Made by a program: the position numbers and the translations under genes. The notes below the pieces were generated by a model that saw nothing but the letters and a program-made list of their open reading frames with translations, did not search any database and was not told where the DNA came from. From JADGNZ01 sp963715895 (GTDB taxonomy: Bacteria; Acidobacteriota; Thermoanaerobaculia; Gp7-AA8), in assembly GCA_963715895.1 (NCBI GenBank), contig OY970284.1, positions 4,836,001 to 4,900,000 of the forward strand: a stretch of 64,000 nt of DNA. The letters are read 5' to 3'. Shown piece by piece: positions 32,977 to 42,324 of the stretch. Position 1 is the stretch's first letter; every line of letters starts with the position of its first letter.

Positions 32977-33672
32977 ATGACGATCACCGGTGCAATCCTC
33001 GCTGCCCTGGCTGCCGCCGCTCTCCTCCTGTCCGGTCCGGGAACGCGATGGGGGTGGTGGGACTTCAAAACCGGCCTTCTCCTCTTTGCGATCGCCTTCG
33101 TCGCCGGACTGCTGGCGATGCTGATCTCCGGGGTGGCCTGGATTCGGACCCGTCCGAATCGGACGGCGGCGGTGGCAACGATCGCCGGAGCGCTGATCGT
33201 GCTTCTCCCTCTCTCCCAGGTCGCCGGGGCGCGCGGCAAGCCGCGTATCCACGACATCAGCACCGATCTCGCCGACCCTCCCCGCTTCTCCGCGATCCTG
33301 GCCGTGCGCGCCAACGCCGCGAACGGCGTCCCCGACCGCATCGACGACGTCACGGCCGGCCTGCAGCGCCGCGGCTACCCCGATCTCGTCACGCTGGACC
33401 TTCCCCTCCCCGCCGAGGCGGCCTTCGCCAAAGCCCTCGAAGCCGCGAAAACGATGAATTGGGAGATCGTTTCGATACGCCCCGCCGACGGCATCCTCGA
33501 AGCGACCGACACGACCGCGTGGTTCGGCTTCCACGACGACATCGTCGTCCGTATCCGTCCTGGCGGAGAGCACAGCCGCATCGACGTCCGCTCCACCTCC
33601 CGCGTCGGCCGCGGCGACGCCGGCAAGAACGCCGACCGGATCCGCAAGTACTTCAAGTTGCTGAGGGCGTAG
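32977..33672 (+). CDS. DUF1499 membrane protein
   Basis: 231 residues. Three hydrophobic segments (about 3-18, 28-52 and 64-80) precede a periplasmic or cytoplasmic DUF1499 domain with the hallmarks IHDISTDLADPPRF, ATDTTAWFGFHDDIVVRI and DVRSTSRVGRGDAGKNA. The family is widespread but uncharacterised; it has been linked to lipid or membrane homeostasis only by context. The stop codon TAG coincides with the left end of a MITE-like element. Confidence 0.88.
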   Translation: MTITGAILAALAAAALLLSGPGTRWGWWDFKTGLLLFAIAFVAGLLAMLISGVAWIRTRPNRTAAVATIAGALIVLLPLSQVAGARGKPRIHDISTDLADPPRFSAILAVRANAANGVPDRIDDVTAGLQRRGYPDLVTLDLPLPAEAAFAKALEAAKTMNWEIVSIRPADGILEATDTTAWFGFHDDIVVRIRPGGEHSRIDVRSTSRVGRGDAGKNADRIRKYFKLLRA

Positions 33673-34024
33673 CCCGCATTTCTCACACTCTCGCTTAAAT
33701 CGTCGGCACCCTGTTACCCGTCGAGGGCCTTCTCCCCCGCGGTTTCCTGCGGGGGAGAAGGTGCCGACAGGCGGATGAGGGGGCGTTCACGCGTATGTCA
33801 TTCGAGCGCGCGAGCTGATGACAACCTTCGTGCGGCGCCTTCAAGCGGTCTCCGACCAGCGTGGGTAAATCGCGCATTCACGTATACGCCCCCCTCATCC
33901 GCCTGTCGGCACCTTCTGCTCTGAAGTTTGGGTGGGTGGGGAGACAGAAAGGTACTGGGCGGCTCGAAAGGCCGTTCGAGGGGAGGTTGTTTTGTCGGCC
34001 GTGGGCGCGGCCCGCGAGAGCAGG

Positions 34025-35251
34025 TTAGGTGTTCAGTGGCTTACAGTTCACCTCATAACCGAGCTTGGTGAGCTCACGCATGAGATGGCGTGAGCGTTGT
34101 TGTCGGGTGACCTCGGGATCAGCATTCCGGGGTGGGGTGTACGGGACCTTCTTGGAGATCATGTGGTAGAGCGCGACAGCGATTTCGCGAGCGACAGCCA
34201 CGAAGGCACGTCGAGGTCCGCGGCGCGCAGCAAGGCGGTGGAAGCGGTGCGCGAGGTGCGAACCGATGGTCTGTGAGGCACCCACTGCGGCCTGAATGAG
34301 GATGGTTTTCACGTAGGGGTTCCCTTCGCGAGCCTTTGCCTTTTTGCGAACGCCGGCACTTTCGCGATTGCCGGGACAGGTTCCCGACCAGGCTGCGAAC
34401 TGACGATCAGTCTTCCAGGCCGTCATGTCCGTTCCGATCTCAGCGATCAGATCGATTGCCAATATCCGGTTCACGCCGGGAATGGTGTCGAGCAAGGCGA
34501 TCACGTCTTCGAAGGGGCCGACTTTCTTCTGAATGAGCTTTTCTAATTGCTCGATCTGAGCTTCCAGATCGGCGATGACCTTCAATTCCACTCGCAGCAG
34601 GCTCGCGTCTTCCTTGCTGAATGATCCTCGAAAGGCACGCATCAGCGCCCCTCGCTTCCCACGCAGCCTCCCTTTGGCCAACTCCGACAACTCCCGAGGA
34701 TCCGTCACTCCGCCAGCCAATCCGGCCAGCATCAGACGTCCAGAGACCCCGAAAATATCTGAGGCAACCGAAGACAGCTTGATGGTCGCGCACTGCAGAA
34801 GCTTCTCCACGCGCAGCAGACATGCCGTGCGCGTCTGCATCAGCTTGCGCCGGTAACGCGAGGCCTGTCTCAGATCACGGATCGGCCGCGGTGGAACGAA
34901 GTTCGGTTGAATCAGGCCATGTCGCAGAAGCTTGGCGATCCACTGCGCATCGGAAACATCCGTCTTTCGTCCGGGTACATTCGCCATGTGGCGGGGGTTC
35001 CCGAGGATGATTTCCAGTACTCCCTCCAGCACTTGGTATACCGGCATCCAATACACGCCGGTGCTTTCCATCGCCACATGCGTGCACTGCCTTTGGATCA
35101 ACCAATCACGCATGCGCTCGATCTCATCGCGAAACGTTCCGAATGTGCACGTGACCACCGTCGGCGGGCTGCTCCGCCCATCGATACAACACGCCACGAT
35201 TTTCTTTTTGTGCACATCCAGACCTGCTCCCACTACAACGACTACTTCCAT
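34025..35251 (-). CDS. IS110-family DEDD transposase
   Basis: 408 residues, intact. The N-terminal RuvC-like domain starts GAGLDVHKKKIVACC (first catalytic Asp) and continues with AMESTGVYWMPVY (Glu) and GRKTDVSDAQWIAKLLRHG (paired Asp). The C-terminal Tnp_20 domain has LDTIPGVNRILAIDLIAEIG and TCPGNRESAG, whose Ser is the nucleophile position in this family. These recombinases act with a bridge RNA transcribed from the adjacent non-coding end. GGAGG precedes the ATG. No disruption is seen, so it may be active. Confidence 0.93.
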   Translation of the reverse strand: MEVVVVVGAGLDVHKKKIVACCIDGRSSPPTVVTCTFGTFRDEIERMRDWLIQRQCTHVAMESTGVYWMPVYQVLEGVLEIILGNPRHMANVPGRKTDVSDAQWIAKLLRHGLIQPNFVPPRPIRDLRQASRYRRKLMQTRTACLLRVEKLLQCATIKLSSVASDIFGVSGRLMLAGLAGGVTDPRELSELAKGRLRGKRGALMRAFRGSFSKEDASLLRVELKVIADLEAQIEQLEKLIQKKVGPFEDVIALLDTIPGVNRILAIDLIAEIGTDMTAWKTDRQFAAWSGTCPGNRESAGVRKKAKAREGNPYVKTILIQAAVGASQTIGSHLAHRFHRLAARRGPRRAFVAVAREIAVALYHMISKKVPYTPPRNADPEVTRQQRSRHLMRELTKLGYEVNCKPLNT

Positions 35252-35510
35252 GACACCCTCCTTTCATGAGGTGTCCAAGAACGCGTACGCCGCCATTCGA
35301 ACTCAGAATCTGCTCTGCGTGCTTGTTCGGACTTCCGAACGTCATCAAACGGTGGTACCTATGCCGGCGCGGGATCAGCCTCCCCCACGGGGCTCTGTAG
35401 CCTCAGTTAAGGTTTCGACCTCTTCGCGTCTTAGACACCGCAAAAGGTCGGTCCGGCTGGTCCCGCCTGCAACTTCGTCCACGGCGGTCGGCCGAAGGCC
35501 GGCGGGCCCT
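35252..35510 (-). ncRNA. Candidate bridge-RNA region of the IS110 element
   Basis: The 259-bp non-coding end upstream of the transposase has several short stems on the minus strand, including GGCCTTCGGCC, GACC ... GGTC around TTTTGCGGTGTC, and GAGGCTACAGAGCC near GGGGGAGGCTGATC. GGGGGAG also occurs in the target (GCGGGGGGAGAAGGTGCC), and CAGAGC also occurs at the element end next to the core. By analogy with IS621 these could be guide segments; the matches are short and may be chance. Confidence 0.35.
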
Positions 35511-35635
35511 CCCCCCGCAAAAACCCGCGTGGGGAGAAGGCCCTCGACGAGTAACAGGCTGCTGACGATTTAAGTGAATCTGTGAGAAATGCGGGTTAGG
35601 AGACGTCCCCCCGCGACGTACAATTCGGACCCCTG

Positions 35636-36781
35636 ATGCCCAACCCCTCCTCCGCCGCACGGCAGCGTATCGTCCTGATCGACGACAGCGCGAACGATCT
35701 CCAGGTCACGCGGCGTTTTCTCGAGCGGCGCGGCTTCGACGTGTCGGCGGCGACCTCCGGTGAGGAGGGGCTGGCGCTGGCCCAGGCCATCACGCCGGCG
35801 GCCTTCGTCGTCGATTACCGCATGCCCGGCATGGACGGCTTCGAGGTCACGCGGCGCATCAAGGCCGACCCGGTGCTCCAGACTATTCCGGTGCTCATGC
35901 TGACCGGGGCGGACACGGCCCAGGCGGTCGTGGAAGGGCTCGAGTCGGGTGCCGACGATTTCGTCACCAAGGGCTCCGACACGGAGATCCTGCTGGCCCG
36001 CCTGCACGCGCTGCTGCGCATGAAGCGATACCAGGACCAGTTGCGCAAGTTGAACCAGCAGATCACGCGCGACCTGCAGATCGCGCGGCGCGTGCAGGAA
36101 GCGCTCGTCCCGAACGGCTCCTTTCGCACCCCGCGTATCGAGATCCGCTCCGCGTACATCCCGAGCGAGACTCTCTCCGGCGATTTCTACGACTACTTCC
36201 TGCAGGACGAGCTGATGTACCTGTTCGTCGCCGACGTCTCCGGACACGGCCTGCCGGCCTCGATTCTGGTGGCCTTGCTCAAAAGCTACATCCACACCGA
36301 GACCAACGCCAATATGTCGCTCTCCTCGTTCATGTCCAATCTGAACGACTTCCTCTTCAGCGTCTCGCTTCCGACGCAGTTCGCCACGGCCCAGCTCTTC
36401 CGGATCGACGGTGCCGGAAACCTGGTCTACTCCAACGCCGCGCATCCACCGTTCCTGCTTTTTCAGCGCAGCAGCGGACGTACCGTGCTCCACGAGGCTC
36501 CCAGCCATCTCCTCGGCGCGATGCCATCGATGTCGTTCGAGGAAAATCGTCTGCAGGTTTCGCCCGGCGACACCCTCTTCGTCTACACCGACGGCCTTAC
36601 GGACCGGCGCGATTCGGCGGGAGACTTCTATTCCCTCGATCGCATTGTCGCCCTTATGGACAGGGGGCGTGACTTTGAATTAACGGCGCTCTATGAACAG
36701 ATTTATGGAGATGTATCGGCCTTCGCCGCCACCGAGGATTTTCGCGACGATATCGCATTTATCGTTACGCGCTTCCATTGA
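35636..36781 (+). CDS. Receiver-SpoIIE/RsbU-type serine phosphatase
   Basis: 381 residues. Residues 10-130 are a receiver domain (IDDS acidic pair, VVDYRMPG phospho-Asp, VTKGSD with the Lys). A coiled linker leads to a PP2C-like SpoIIE domain (about 165-380) with metal-binding motifs ETLSGDFYDY, VADVSGHG, YTDGLTD and FRDDIAF. Such proteins usually dephosphorylate an anti-sigma-factor antagonist in response to a two-component signal. No STAS or anti-sigma gene is adjacent. A TACAAT box lies 11 nt upstream. Confidence 0.92.
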   Translation: MPNPSSAARQRIVLIDDSANDLQVTRRFLERRGFDVSAATSGEEGLALAQAITPAAFVVDYRMPGMDGFEVTRRIKADPVLQTIPVLMLTGADTAQAVVEGLESGADDFVTKGSDTEILLARLHALLRMKRYQDQLRKLNQQITRDLQIARRVQEALVPNGSFRTPRIEIRSAYIPSETLSGDFYDYFLQDELMYLFVADVSGHGLPASILVALLKSYIHTETNANMSLSSFMSNLNDFLFSVSLPTQFATAQLFRIDGAGNLVYSNAAHPPFLLFQRSSGRTVLHEAPSHLLGAMPSMSFEENRLQVSPGDTLFVYTDGLTDRRDSAGDFYSLDRIVALMDRGRDFELTALYEQIYGDVSAFAATEDFRDDIAFIVTRFH

Positions 36782-36861
36782 AGTATGATGGCTGCAATCG
36801 CCCCTTAGCGACTCTCTCGCTATCTCCCGATTTTTGAATCCCTTGGATGCCCTGACAATCG

Positions 36862-38964
36862 ATGCGCACTACTGTATCCACCAAACTTGGAACCGTTTTC
36901 GGCCTGAGCCTCGTAATCCTCGTCGTAATCGGCTCGGTTGCGTTTTATGACACCAAAAACCTGGTTGCCGTCACGGCCGCCAGAGCACAGGCGCGGCAGT
37001 TCCTGTGGGATCTCGAGCAGCTCGTGGCCAATCTGCGCGGAGCCGAGAACGAGCAACGAGGGTATTTGCTCACGGGCGACCCTGCCTACCGCCTCGAGTA
37101 TCAGAAATCGACGGCGACGTTCGCCCCCCTGTTCGTCGACCTGAAAGTGAAAGATCCGGCACTTCGCACACGCGTCGAATCGCTGGAGCCTCTGATCGCC
37201 GCGGTCATCCGGGAGCTCGACCATGGGATCGCCGTACGCGACAAAAGTGGACTCCAGGCGGCCATCGCCGACGTCCGTGAGGGCGCCGGCGGTACGGCCA
37301 TCACCGGAATTCGTGGCGCCGTCACCGACATCGCGGCGCTGGAACAGGATGTCCTGACCAAGCGCGCCACCGAAGCCACGGCCACCGCAACGCGGACGTT
37401 CATGACCATCGGTTTCGGAACCCTCTTCGCGTTGATCGCTGTCTCCATCGCCTCGGTGGTCATGTCGCGCGGCATCACCCGTCCCGTCCGGAAGCTGGTG
37501 GCCGGCACGGAACGGATCTCTGCCGGCGAGCTGTCGACGCGCATCAAGGCCGAGAGCCGCGACGAGATCGGCGAGCTGGCCGGCTCGTTCAACCGCATGG
37601 CCGAGTCGCTCGAAGTACGCACCCGGGCCATGAACGAAAGCGGCGGCGCCATCACCGGAGGCATCCGCGTCATGACCAACGGCAGCGATATGCTGCTGGT
37701 CCGTTCGATGGAGCAGTCGCAACTGGCCGAGCGCTCGGCGCAATCGCTGGTCAAGGTGCGCGACATCACCGAACAGGTCGTCCGCACGGCCGAGGGAGTC
37801 ACCTCGCGCACCGAGGACTCCGCCACGCGGGCCACGGAGCTGCGCGCATCGAGCGAGGAAGTGCGCACGATCATGACCCATCTCTTCGAGTCGGCAGCCA
37901 AGACTTCCTCGTCGACGACGCAGATGTCCGCGGCCTCAGTGCAGATGGCCACGATGACCTCGGCGCTGGCCTTGGCCGGCGACGATGTGCTGGCCTTCGT
38001 TTCCGAGATGGAAGCGACCACCACCGAGCTCGGCTCCGCCGCCCGGTCGACCGCCGATCTCTCGCGCCGCGCGCGCGAGGAGGCCGTGGCCGGACGTTCC
38101 GCCGTCGACGAGACCGTGGCCGGCATCGAACATTCGCGCGAGCTCACCGAACGGGCTGCTGACGTGATGGGCGACCTGGCCACACGCGTCGTACAGATCC
38201 GCCAGATCCTGGAGGTGGTCGGGCACGTCACCCAGCGCACGAACCTGCTGGCGCTGAACGCTGCCATCATCGCCGCGCATGCCGGAGAACAAGGCCGCGG
38301 ATTCAATGTCGTGGCCGAGGAGATGCGCGAGCTGGCCGAACAGACGCGCAAATCGACCAACGAGATCAGCGCCATCGTCAACGGCGTGGCCAGCGCCTCG
38401 CAGGCTGCCGTCGCCGCGATGCAGGACGGCGTCGACCGCGTCCGCGGTACGGTCGATCTGGCCCGCAACGCCAGCGCCTCCCTCGGCCGTATCGTCGATA
38501 CGTCGACGACGTCGTTCGAGATGTCGGAACGCATCTCGGCCTCGCTGCAGCAACAGGCCTTCGCCACGCGCAATCTCCACAGCACGGCCTCGAAGATGAG
38601 CGATCACATCAGCGAGAGCCGGCGATCGATCGAGGAGCAGGCCCGCGCCGCGACGCTGCTCGCCCAGGAAGCCGAATCCGTTCACAACATCGCCGCGCAG
38701 GTGCGCTCGGCCAGCGAGCACCAGTCCAACGCCGCCCGCGGCATCGCCGAGGCCATGGAGCAGATCGACGTCGACGCCCGCACCATCCGCGACATCGTCC
38801 GCCGCCAGCTCGGCCAGTTGGAAGAGGTGTCGGGCGCATCGACCTCGATGAGCGACATCGCCCAGAAGAACAACGCCCTGGCCGAGGAGTTGACCGAAAC
38901 CGTGCGCACCCTGGCCCGAAGCGCCGAGAAGTTCGAGCAGGTGGTGGGGAGGGCGGGGTCGTAG
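36862..38964 (+). CDS. Methyl-accepting chemotaxis protein (CHASE3-HAMP-MA)
   Basis: 700 residues. TM1 (about 10-32), a CHASE3-like periplasmic helical domain (GAENEQRGYLLTGDPAYR), TM2 (about 180-203), a HAMP domain (TRPVRKLVAGTERISAGELSTRIKAESRDEIGEL) shown in parts, and a long signalling coiled coil. The hairpin tip reads LLALNAAIIAAHAGEQGRGF rather than the near-invariant NAAIEAARAGEQ, changing the positions of Tsr Glu385 and Arg388 that form trimer contacts. It follows the phosphatase gene by 80 bp. No che genes are in the window. Confidence 0.92.
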   Translation: MRTTVSTKLGTVFGLSLVILVVIGSVAFYDTKNLVAVTAARAQARQFLWDLEQLVANLRGAENEQRGYLLTGDPAYRLEYQKSTATFAPLFVDLKVKDPALRTRVESLEPLIAAVIRELDHGIAVRDKSGLQAAIADVREGAGGTAITGIRGAVTDIAALEQDVLTKRATEATATATRTFMTIGFGTLFALIAVSIASVVMSRGITRPVRKLVAGTERISAGELSTRIKAESRDEIGELAGSFNRMAESLEVRTRAMNESGGAITGGIRVMTNGSDMLLVRSMEQSQLAERSAQSLVKVRDITEQVVRTAEGVTSRTEDSATRATELRASSEEVRTIMTHLFESAAKTSSSTTQMSAASVQMATMTSALALAGDDVLAFVSEMEATTTELGSAARSTADLSRRAREEAVAGRSAVDETVAGIEHSRELTERAADVMGDLATRVVQIRQILEVVGHVTQRTNLLALNAAIIAAHAGEQGRGFNVVAEEMRELAEQTRKSTNEISAIVNGVASASQAAVAAMQDGVDRVRGTVDLARNASASLGRIVDTSTTSFEMSERISASLQQQAFATRNLHSTASKMSDHISESRRSIEEQARAATLLAQEAESVHNIAAQVRSASEHQSNAARGIAEAMEQIDVDARTIRDIVRRQLGQLEEVSGASTSMSDIAQKNNALAEELTETVRTLARSAEKFEQVVGRAGS

Positions 38965-38977
38965 GCGTTCAGAATGC

Positions 38978-39031
38978 GGTTATCGGTTGTCGGTTATCAG
39001 TTTTGTTCGATAACCGACAACCCTCGACAAC
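38978..39031. repeat. Mirror-arm GGTTATC/GGTTGTC hairpin
   Basis: GGTTATCGGTTGTCGGTTATC pairs with GATAACCGACAACC around TTTTGTTC. It fills the 66-bp gap between the convergent chemoreceptor and DUF4239 genes and may also stop transcription. Confidence 0.8.
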
Positions 39032-39816
39032 TACCGAACCGGTAGCGCCTCCGTGCGGTGGGCGTCGAACGACTGCAACACCCCTACGAACGCATCCGGC
39101 CGAACCGAAACGTCGCCCGAGTAGGGATCGGCAAGGGCGAAGACGATCAGCACCGCCCAGGCCAGCGTCCCGGCCAGAAAGGCCGTGACGATCGTCTGCA
39201 CCCAGGCGTGCTCCGTGCCGATGAGATAGGTGAAAACGATCATGCCGATCCCACCGACGACGAGCAAACCCCACATCATCGGTGGGATGTCGGCGGCGCC
39301 GGCATGGACGCGCATCCGCCGCTCGCGGCCGAGCTCATTGAGTTGCACGACCGATTGGTGGAAGAACGCCGCTTGCACCGGGTCCGCCGGATTGATGTGG
39401 ACGGCGTAGTAGGAGCGCCAGAGGCTCTCGTATTTTTGCGAGGTCACTTCGCTCCCTGGCTTTTCCGCGGCCATGGCCGGCCACTCATCGTGGATCACCG
39501 ATTTCGTGTAGTCGTAGAGCTGGTTCCGGATGACATCGCCGCCGGGCAGCACGCCGGCATCGCGCCACAATTCCGAAAGCCTGGTGGCCTCGCTGGTGGC
39601 GGTGCTCTCCGCCCATTCGAAGTGCTCCCAGACGATGACGACCGTGAACGCGAGGTAGACGCCGTAGACCAGGCCGACGAACCCGTACGTGAAACCGGTG
39701 AACTCGTTGTTCTGGCGCAGCGTCTGCGGCGCCCAGCGGCGCACCATGAGAACGCCGATCCCCGCGGCCATCGTGACCGCGAACACAATGAGATCGCGCA
39801 CAACCGGTGAGTCCAT
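39031..39816 (-). CDS. DUF4239 membrane protein
   Basis: 261 residues with two N-terminal helices, a soluble central helical region (about 70-175) and two C-terminal helices, the layout of DUF4239 proteins (bestrophin-like in architecture, function unknown). FVGLVYGVYLAFTVVIVWEHF and EATRLSELWRDAG are typical. A GAGGGGAG ribosome site precedes the ATG. It may be co-transcribed with the E1 gene, whose stop lies 19 bp upstream of this start. Confidence 0.85.
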   Translation of the reverse strand: MDSPVVRDLIVFAVTMAAGIGVLMVRRWAPQTLRQNNEFTGFTYGFVGLVYGVYLAFTVVIVWEHFEWAESTATSEATRLSELWRDAGVLPGGDVIRNQLYDYTKSVIHDEWPAMAAEKPGSEVTSQKYESLWRSYYAVHINPADPVQAAFFHQSVVQLNELGRERRMRVHAGAADIPPMMWGLLVVGGIGMIVFTYLIGTEHAWVQTIVTAFLAGTLAWAVLIVFALADPYSGDVSVRPDAFVGVLQSFDAHRTEALPVR

Positions 39817-39834
39817 CGCACTCCCCTCTGGATC

Positions 39835-42249
39835 CTACAAAAACCGCGGATACTTTCGCGGCATTGCCTCGTGCAGCAGCTCGTATACGCACTCGAAGAT
39901 CGACTCGCGGTTGGGCTTGGACCAGTAATCGCCGTCTGATCCGTAGGCCGGGCGGTGCTCCTTGGCCGGGAGCGTGCGCGGCTCGGAGTCGAGCCAGTCG
40001 TAGCCGCGGTCGCGCTCGAGGACGTTCTGCATCATGTAGGCGGTGGCGCCGCCGGGGACGTCTTCGTCGATGAAGACCACACGGTTGGTCTTCTTCAGCG
40101 ACTCCACGATGACGCCGCGCACGTCGAACGGCAGCAGTGTCTGGATGTCGATCACTTCCGCATCGATGCCCACCTGCGCCAACAGCTCGGCGCTCTCGAG
40201 GGCGATGCGCAGCGTGGCGCCGTAGCTGACCAGCGTCACGTCTCTCCCCTGCCGCATGACCTCGGGGACGCCGAGGGGAAGCGTGAAGTCGGCGATGTTC
40301 GCGGGGAGTTGCTCCTTGATGCGGTAGCCGTTCAGCACCTCCACCACCAGCGCCGGATCGTCGGAGCGGAGCATGGTGTTGTAGAAGCCGGCCGCCTGGG
40401 TCATGTTGCGCGGGACGCAGACGCGCATGCCGCGCACAAGGTTGATGATCGCCGACATCGGCGAACCGGAGTGCCAGACCCCTTCCAGGCGATGCCCGCG
40501 CGTGCGGATGATCACCGGGCACTTCTGCCCGCCGCGCGTCCGCCAGCGGGTCGTGGCCAGATCGTCGGAGAGGATCTGGATGGCGTAAAGGATGTAGTCG
40601 AGATACTGGATCTCCGCGATCGGCCGCAGACCGCGAAGCGCCATCCCGATGGCCTGCCCGACGATCGTGCATTCGCGGATGCCGGTGTCGGAAACGCGGT
40701 AGAGCCCGTACTTCTCCTGCAGGCCGGCGCAGCCCTGGTTCACGTCGCCGAGCTTGCCGACGTCTTCGCCGAGGGCGATGAGGTTCGGGTAACGCTGAAG
40801 CGCGGCGTCGAAGCAGGCGTTGATGATCTCCGAGCCGTTCTTCTCCGCCGCGTCGTCGCCGTATTGCGGCTTGACCTCGGCCACATTGAGCGCCGACTCG
40901 ATGCCGCTGCTGTACAGCTCATCGTCGTACATCGCCGCCACGGCGAACTCGCGGTCGCGGCGCCACTCGGCGATGCGGTTGATGATGTCTTCGTTTCCGG
41001 CTCGTCCGGCTATGAGCGCACCAGTCAGCGCCTTCATCACGTCGCGGCGGAACGGCGCCTGCGTCCTCTGCAGCTCGGCCTTGATGGCATCGATCTCGGT
41101 TCGATCGGGAGCGGCCGATGCCAACTCGTCGATGAATCCGATGACCGTCCTCACCTCGGCGTCGAGCGGCGCGCGGTAGGCATCCCAGGCCCGGCGCTGC
41201 GCTTCGCGCACGAGGCGAAGGTCGTCCTTCTCCAGCCCGTCCAGCTCGTCCGCGGTAGCGATCCCCTGCCCGATCATCCACTCGCGCATCTTGCGGATGC
41301 AGTCGAACTCGAGCTCCCAGTCGAGACGCTCCTTCGACTTGTAGCGCTCGTGCGATCCCGAGGTCGAATGCCCCTGAGGCTGCGTCATCTGATCGACGTG
41401 AATGATGGCCGGCACATGCTCCATCCGCACGATCGACGCGGCCGCGATGTAGGTCTCGCACAGCGCCGGGTAGTCCCAGCCGTGCACGATGTAGATGTCG
41501 TAGCCGACCTTCTGTTTCGGATCGCGCTGGAAGCCTTTGAGCAGCTCGGAGATGTTGCCCTTCGTGATCTGGAACTCGTTGGGCACCGAGATGCCGTAGT
41601 CGTCGTCCCAGATGGAGAGGAGCATCGGCACCTGCAGCACGCCGGCGGCGTTGATCGACTCCCAGAACATCCCCTCGGCGCAACTGGCGTTGCCGATGGT
41701 GCCCAAGGCGACCTCGTCGCCGTTACGCGAGAACCGCGTCATCGCCTTCAGCTCCTCGATCTCGCGATAGATCTTCGAGGCATAGGCCAGCCCGACCAGG
41801 CGCGGCATCTGCGAGCCGGTCGGCGAGACGTCCGCCGAGGTGTTGTAGGTATCGGTCTGATTGCGGAACGAACCGTCCGGGTTGAGGATGCGCGATGCGA
41901 AGTGGCAGTTCATGGAACGGCCGCCCGACCACGGATCGTGCTCGACGTCGGCGCTCGCATAGAGCTGCGCGAAGAACTCGTCGAGCGTGCCGATGCCGGC
42001 GGCGAAGATGAAGGTCTGATCGCGGTAGTAGCCGCTGCGCCAGTCGCCCTTGCGGAAGGCCCGGGCCATGGCCAGCTGCGCCACCTCTTTGCCGTCGCCG
42101 AAGATGCCGAACTTGGCCTTGCCGGTCAGCACCTCGCGGCGCCCGATGAGACTGGCCTGCCGCGAGCGCCAGGCGATGCGATAGTCATCGATGATGCTCT
42201 CGCGCGTGAATTGCGTGCGGATGGTCTCGGTCTGTTCAGGTGTGGCCAC
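39835..42249 (-). CDS. Fused alpha-beta E1 subunit of 2-oxoacid dehydrogenase
   Basis: Thiamine-diphosphate E1 component with alpha (about 1-420) and beta (about 470-804) parts in one chain, like branched-chain 2-oxoacid or related dehydrogenases. Alpha motifs: RSGYYRDQTFIFAAG, TGSQMPRLVGLAYA and the cofactor region GTIGNASCAEG ... DDDYGISVP. Beta motifs: ALGEDVGKLGDVNQG, ECTIVGQAIGMALRG, EVIDIQTLLPFD. I start at a GTG at 42249, giving 804 residues; the longer frame reads through a MITE. No E2 or E3 gene is adjacent, so the complex is encoded elsewhere. The exact 2-oxoacid is not fixed by the sequence. Confidence 0.88.
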   Translation of the reverse strand: MATPEQTETIRTQFTRESIIDDYRIAWRSRQASLIGRREVLTGKAKFGIFGDGKEVAQLAMARAFRKGDWRSGYYRDQTFIFAAGIGTLDEFFAQLYASADVEHDPWSGGRSMNCHFASRILNPDGSFRNQTDTYNTSADVSPTGSQMPRLVGLAYASKIYREIEELKAMTRFSRNGDEVALGTIGNASCAEGMFWESINAAGVLQVPMLLSIWDDDYGISVPNEFQITKGNISELLKGFQRDPKQKVGYDIYIVHGWDYPALCETYIAAASIVRMEHVPAIIHVDQMTQPQGHSTSGSHERYKSKERLDWELEFDCIRKMREWMIGQGIATADELDGLEKDDLRLVREAQRRAWDAYRAPLDAEVRTVIGFIDELASAAPDRTEIDAIKAELQRTQAPFRRDVMKALTGALIAGRAGNEDIINRIAEWRRDREFAVAAMYDDELYSSGIESALNVAEVKPQYGDDAAEKNGSEIINACFDAALQRYPNLIALGEDVGKLGDVNQGCAGLQEKYGLYRVSDTGIRECTIVGQAIGMALRGLRPIAEIQYLDYILYAIQILSDDLATTRWRTRGGQKCPVIIRTRGHRLEGVWHSGSPMSAIINLVRGMRVCVPRNMTQAAGFYNTMLRSDDPALVVEVLNGYRIKEQLPANIADFTLPLGVPEVMRQGRDVTLVSYGATLRIALESAELLAQVGIDAEVIDIQTLLPFDVRGVIVESLKKTNRVVFIDEDVPGGATAYMMQNVLERDRGYDWLDSEPRTLPAKEHRPAYGSDGDYWSKPNRESIFECVYELLHEAMPRKYPRFL

Positions 42250-42324
42250 GATGTGCAAGTTTATCCTGACCGCGAGCGAAGCGAGCGATGTCAGGATCTC
42301 CGGTGGAATTGGCCGGATGTCGGC

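Larger units (their letters stand above)
33918..35510 (-). mobile_element. IS110-family insertion sequence, 1593 bp
   Basis: Boundaries are read from the interrupted palindrome: the host sequence stops at CACCTTCT (33917) and resumes at 35511. A CT dinucleotide is present at both junctions (33916-33917 and 35509-35510), consistent with the 2-nt core of IS110 elements. There are no terminal inverted repeats. The transposase is on the minus strand with a 259-bp non-coding end upstream and 107 bp downstream, the IS110-group layout. Confidence 0.8.
33672..35598. mobile_element. MITE-like family C copy, split by IS110
   Basis: Outer ends CCCGCATTTCTCAC (33673) and GTGAGAAATGCGGG (35582-35595) are inverted repeats. 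Inside the left end is a terminator-like hairpin of CCTTCTCCCCCGC type and GGTGCCGACAGGCGGATGAG. The right half is interrupted after CACCTTCT by the IS110 element and resumes CCCCCCGCAAAAACCCGCG. Without the insert it is about 330 bp, matching the intact copy at 42325-42673. Confidence 0.85.
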
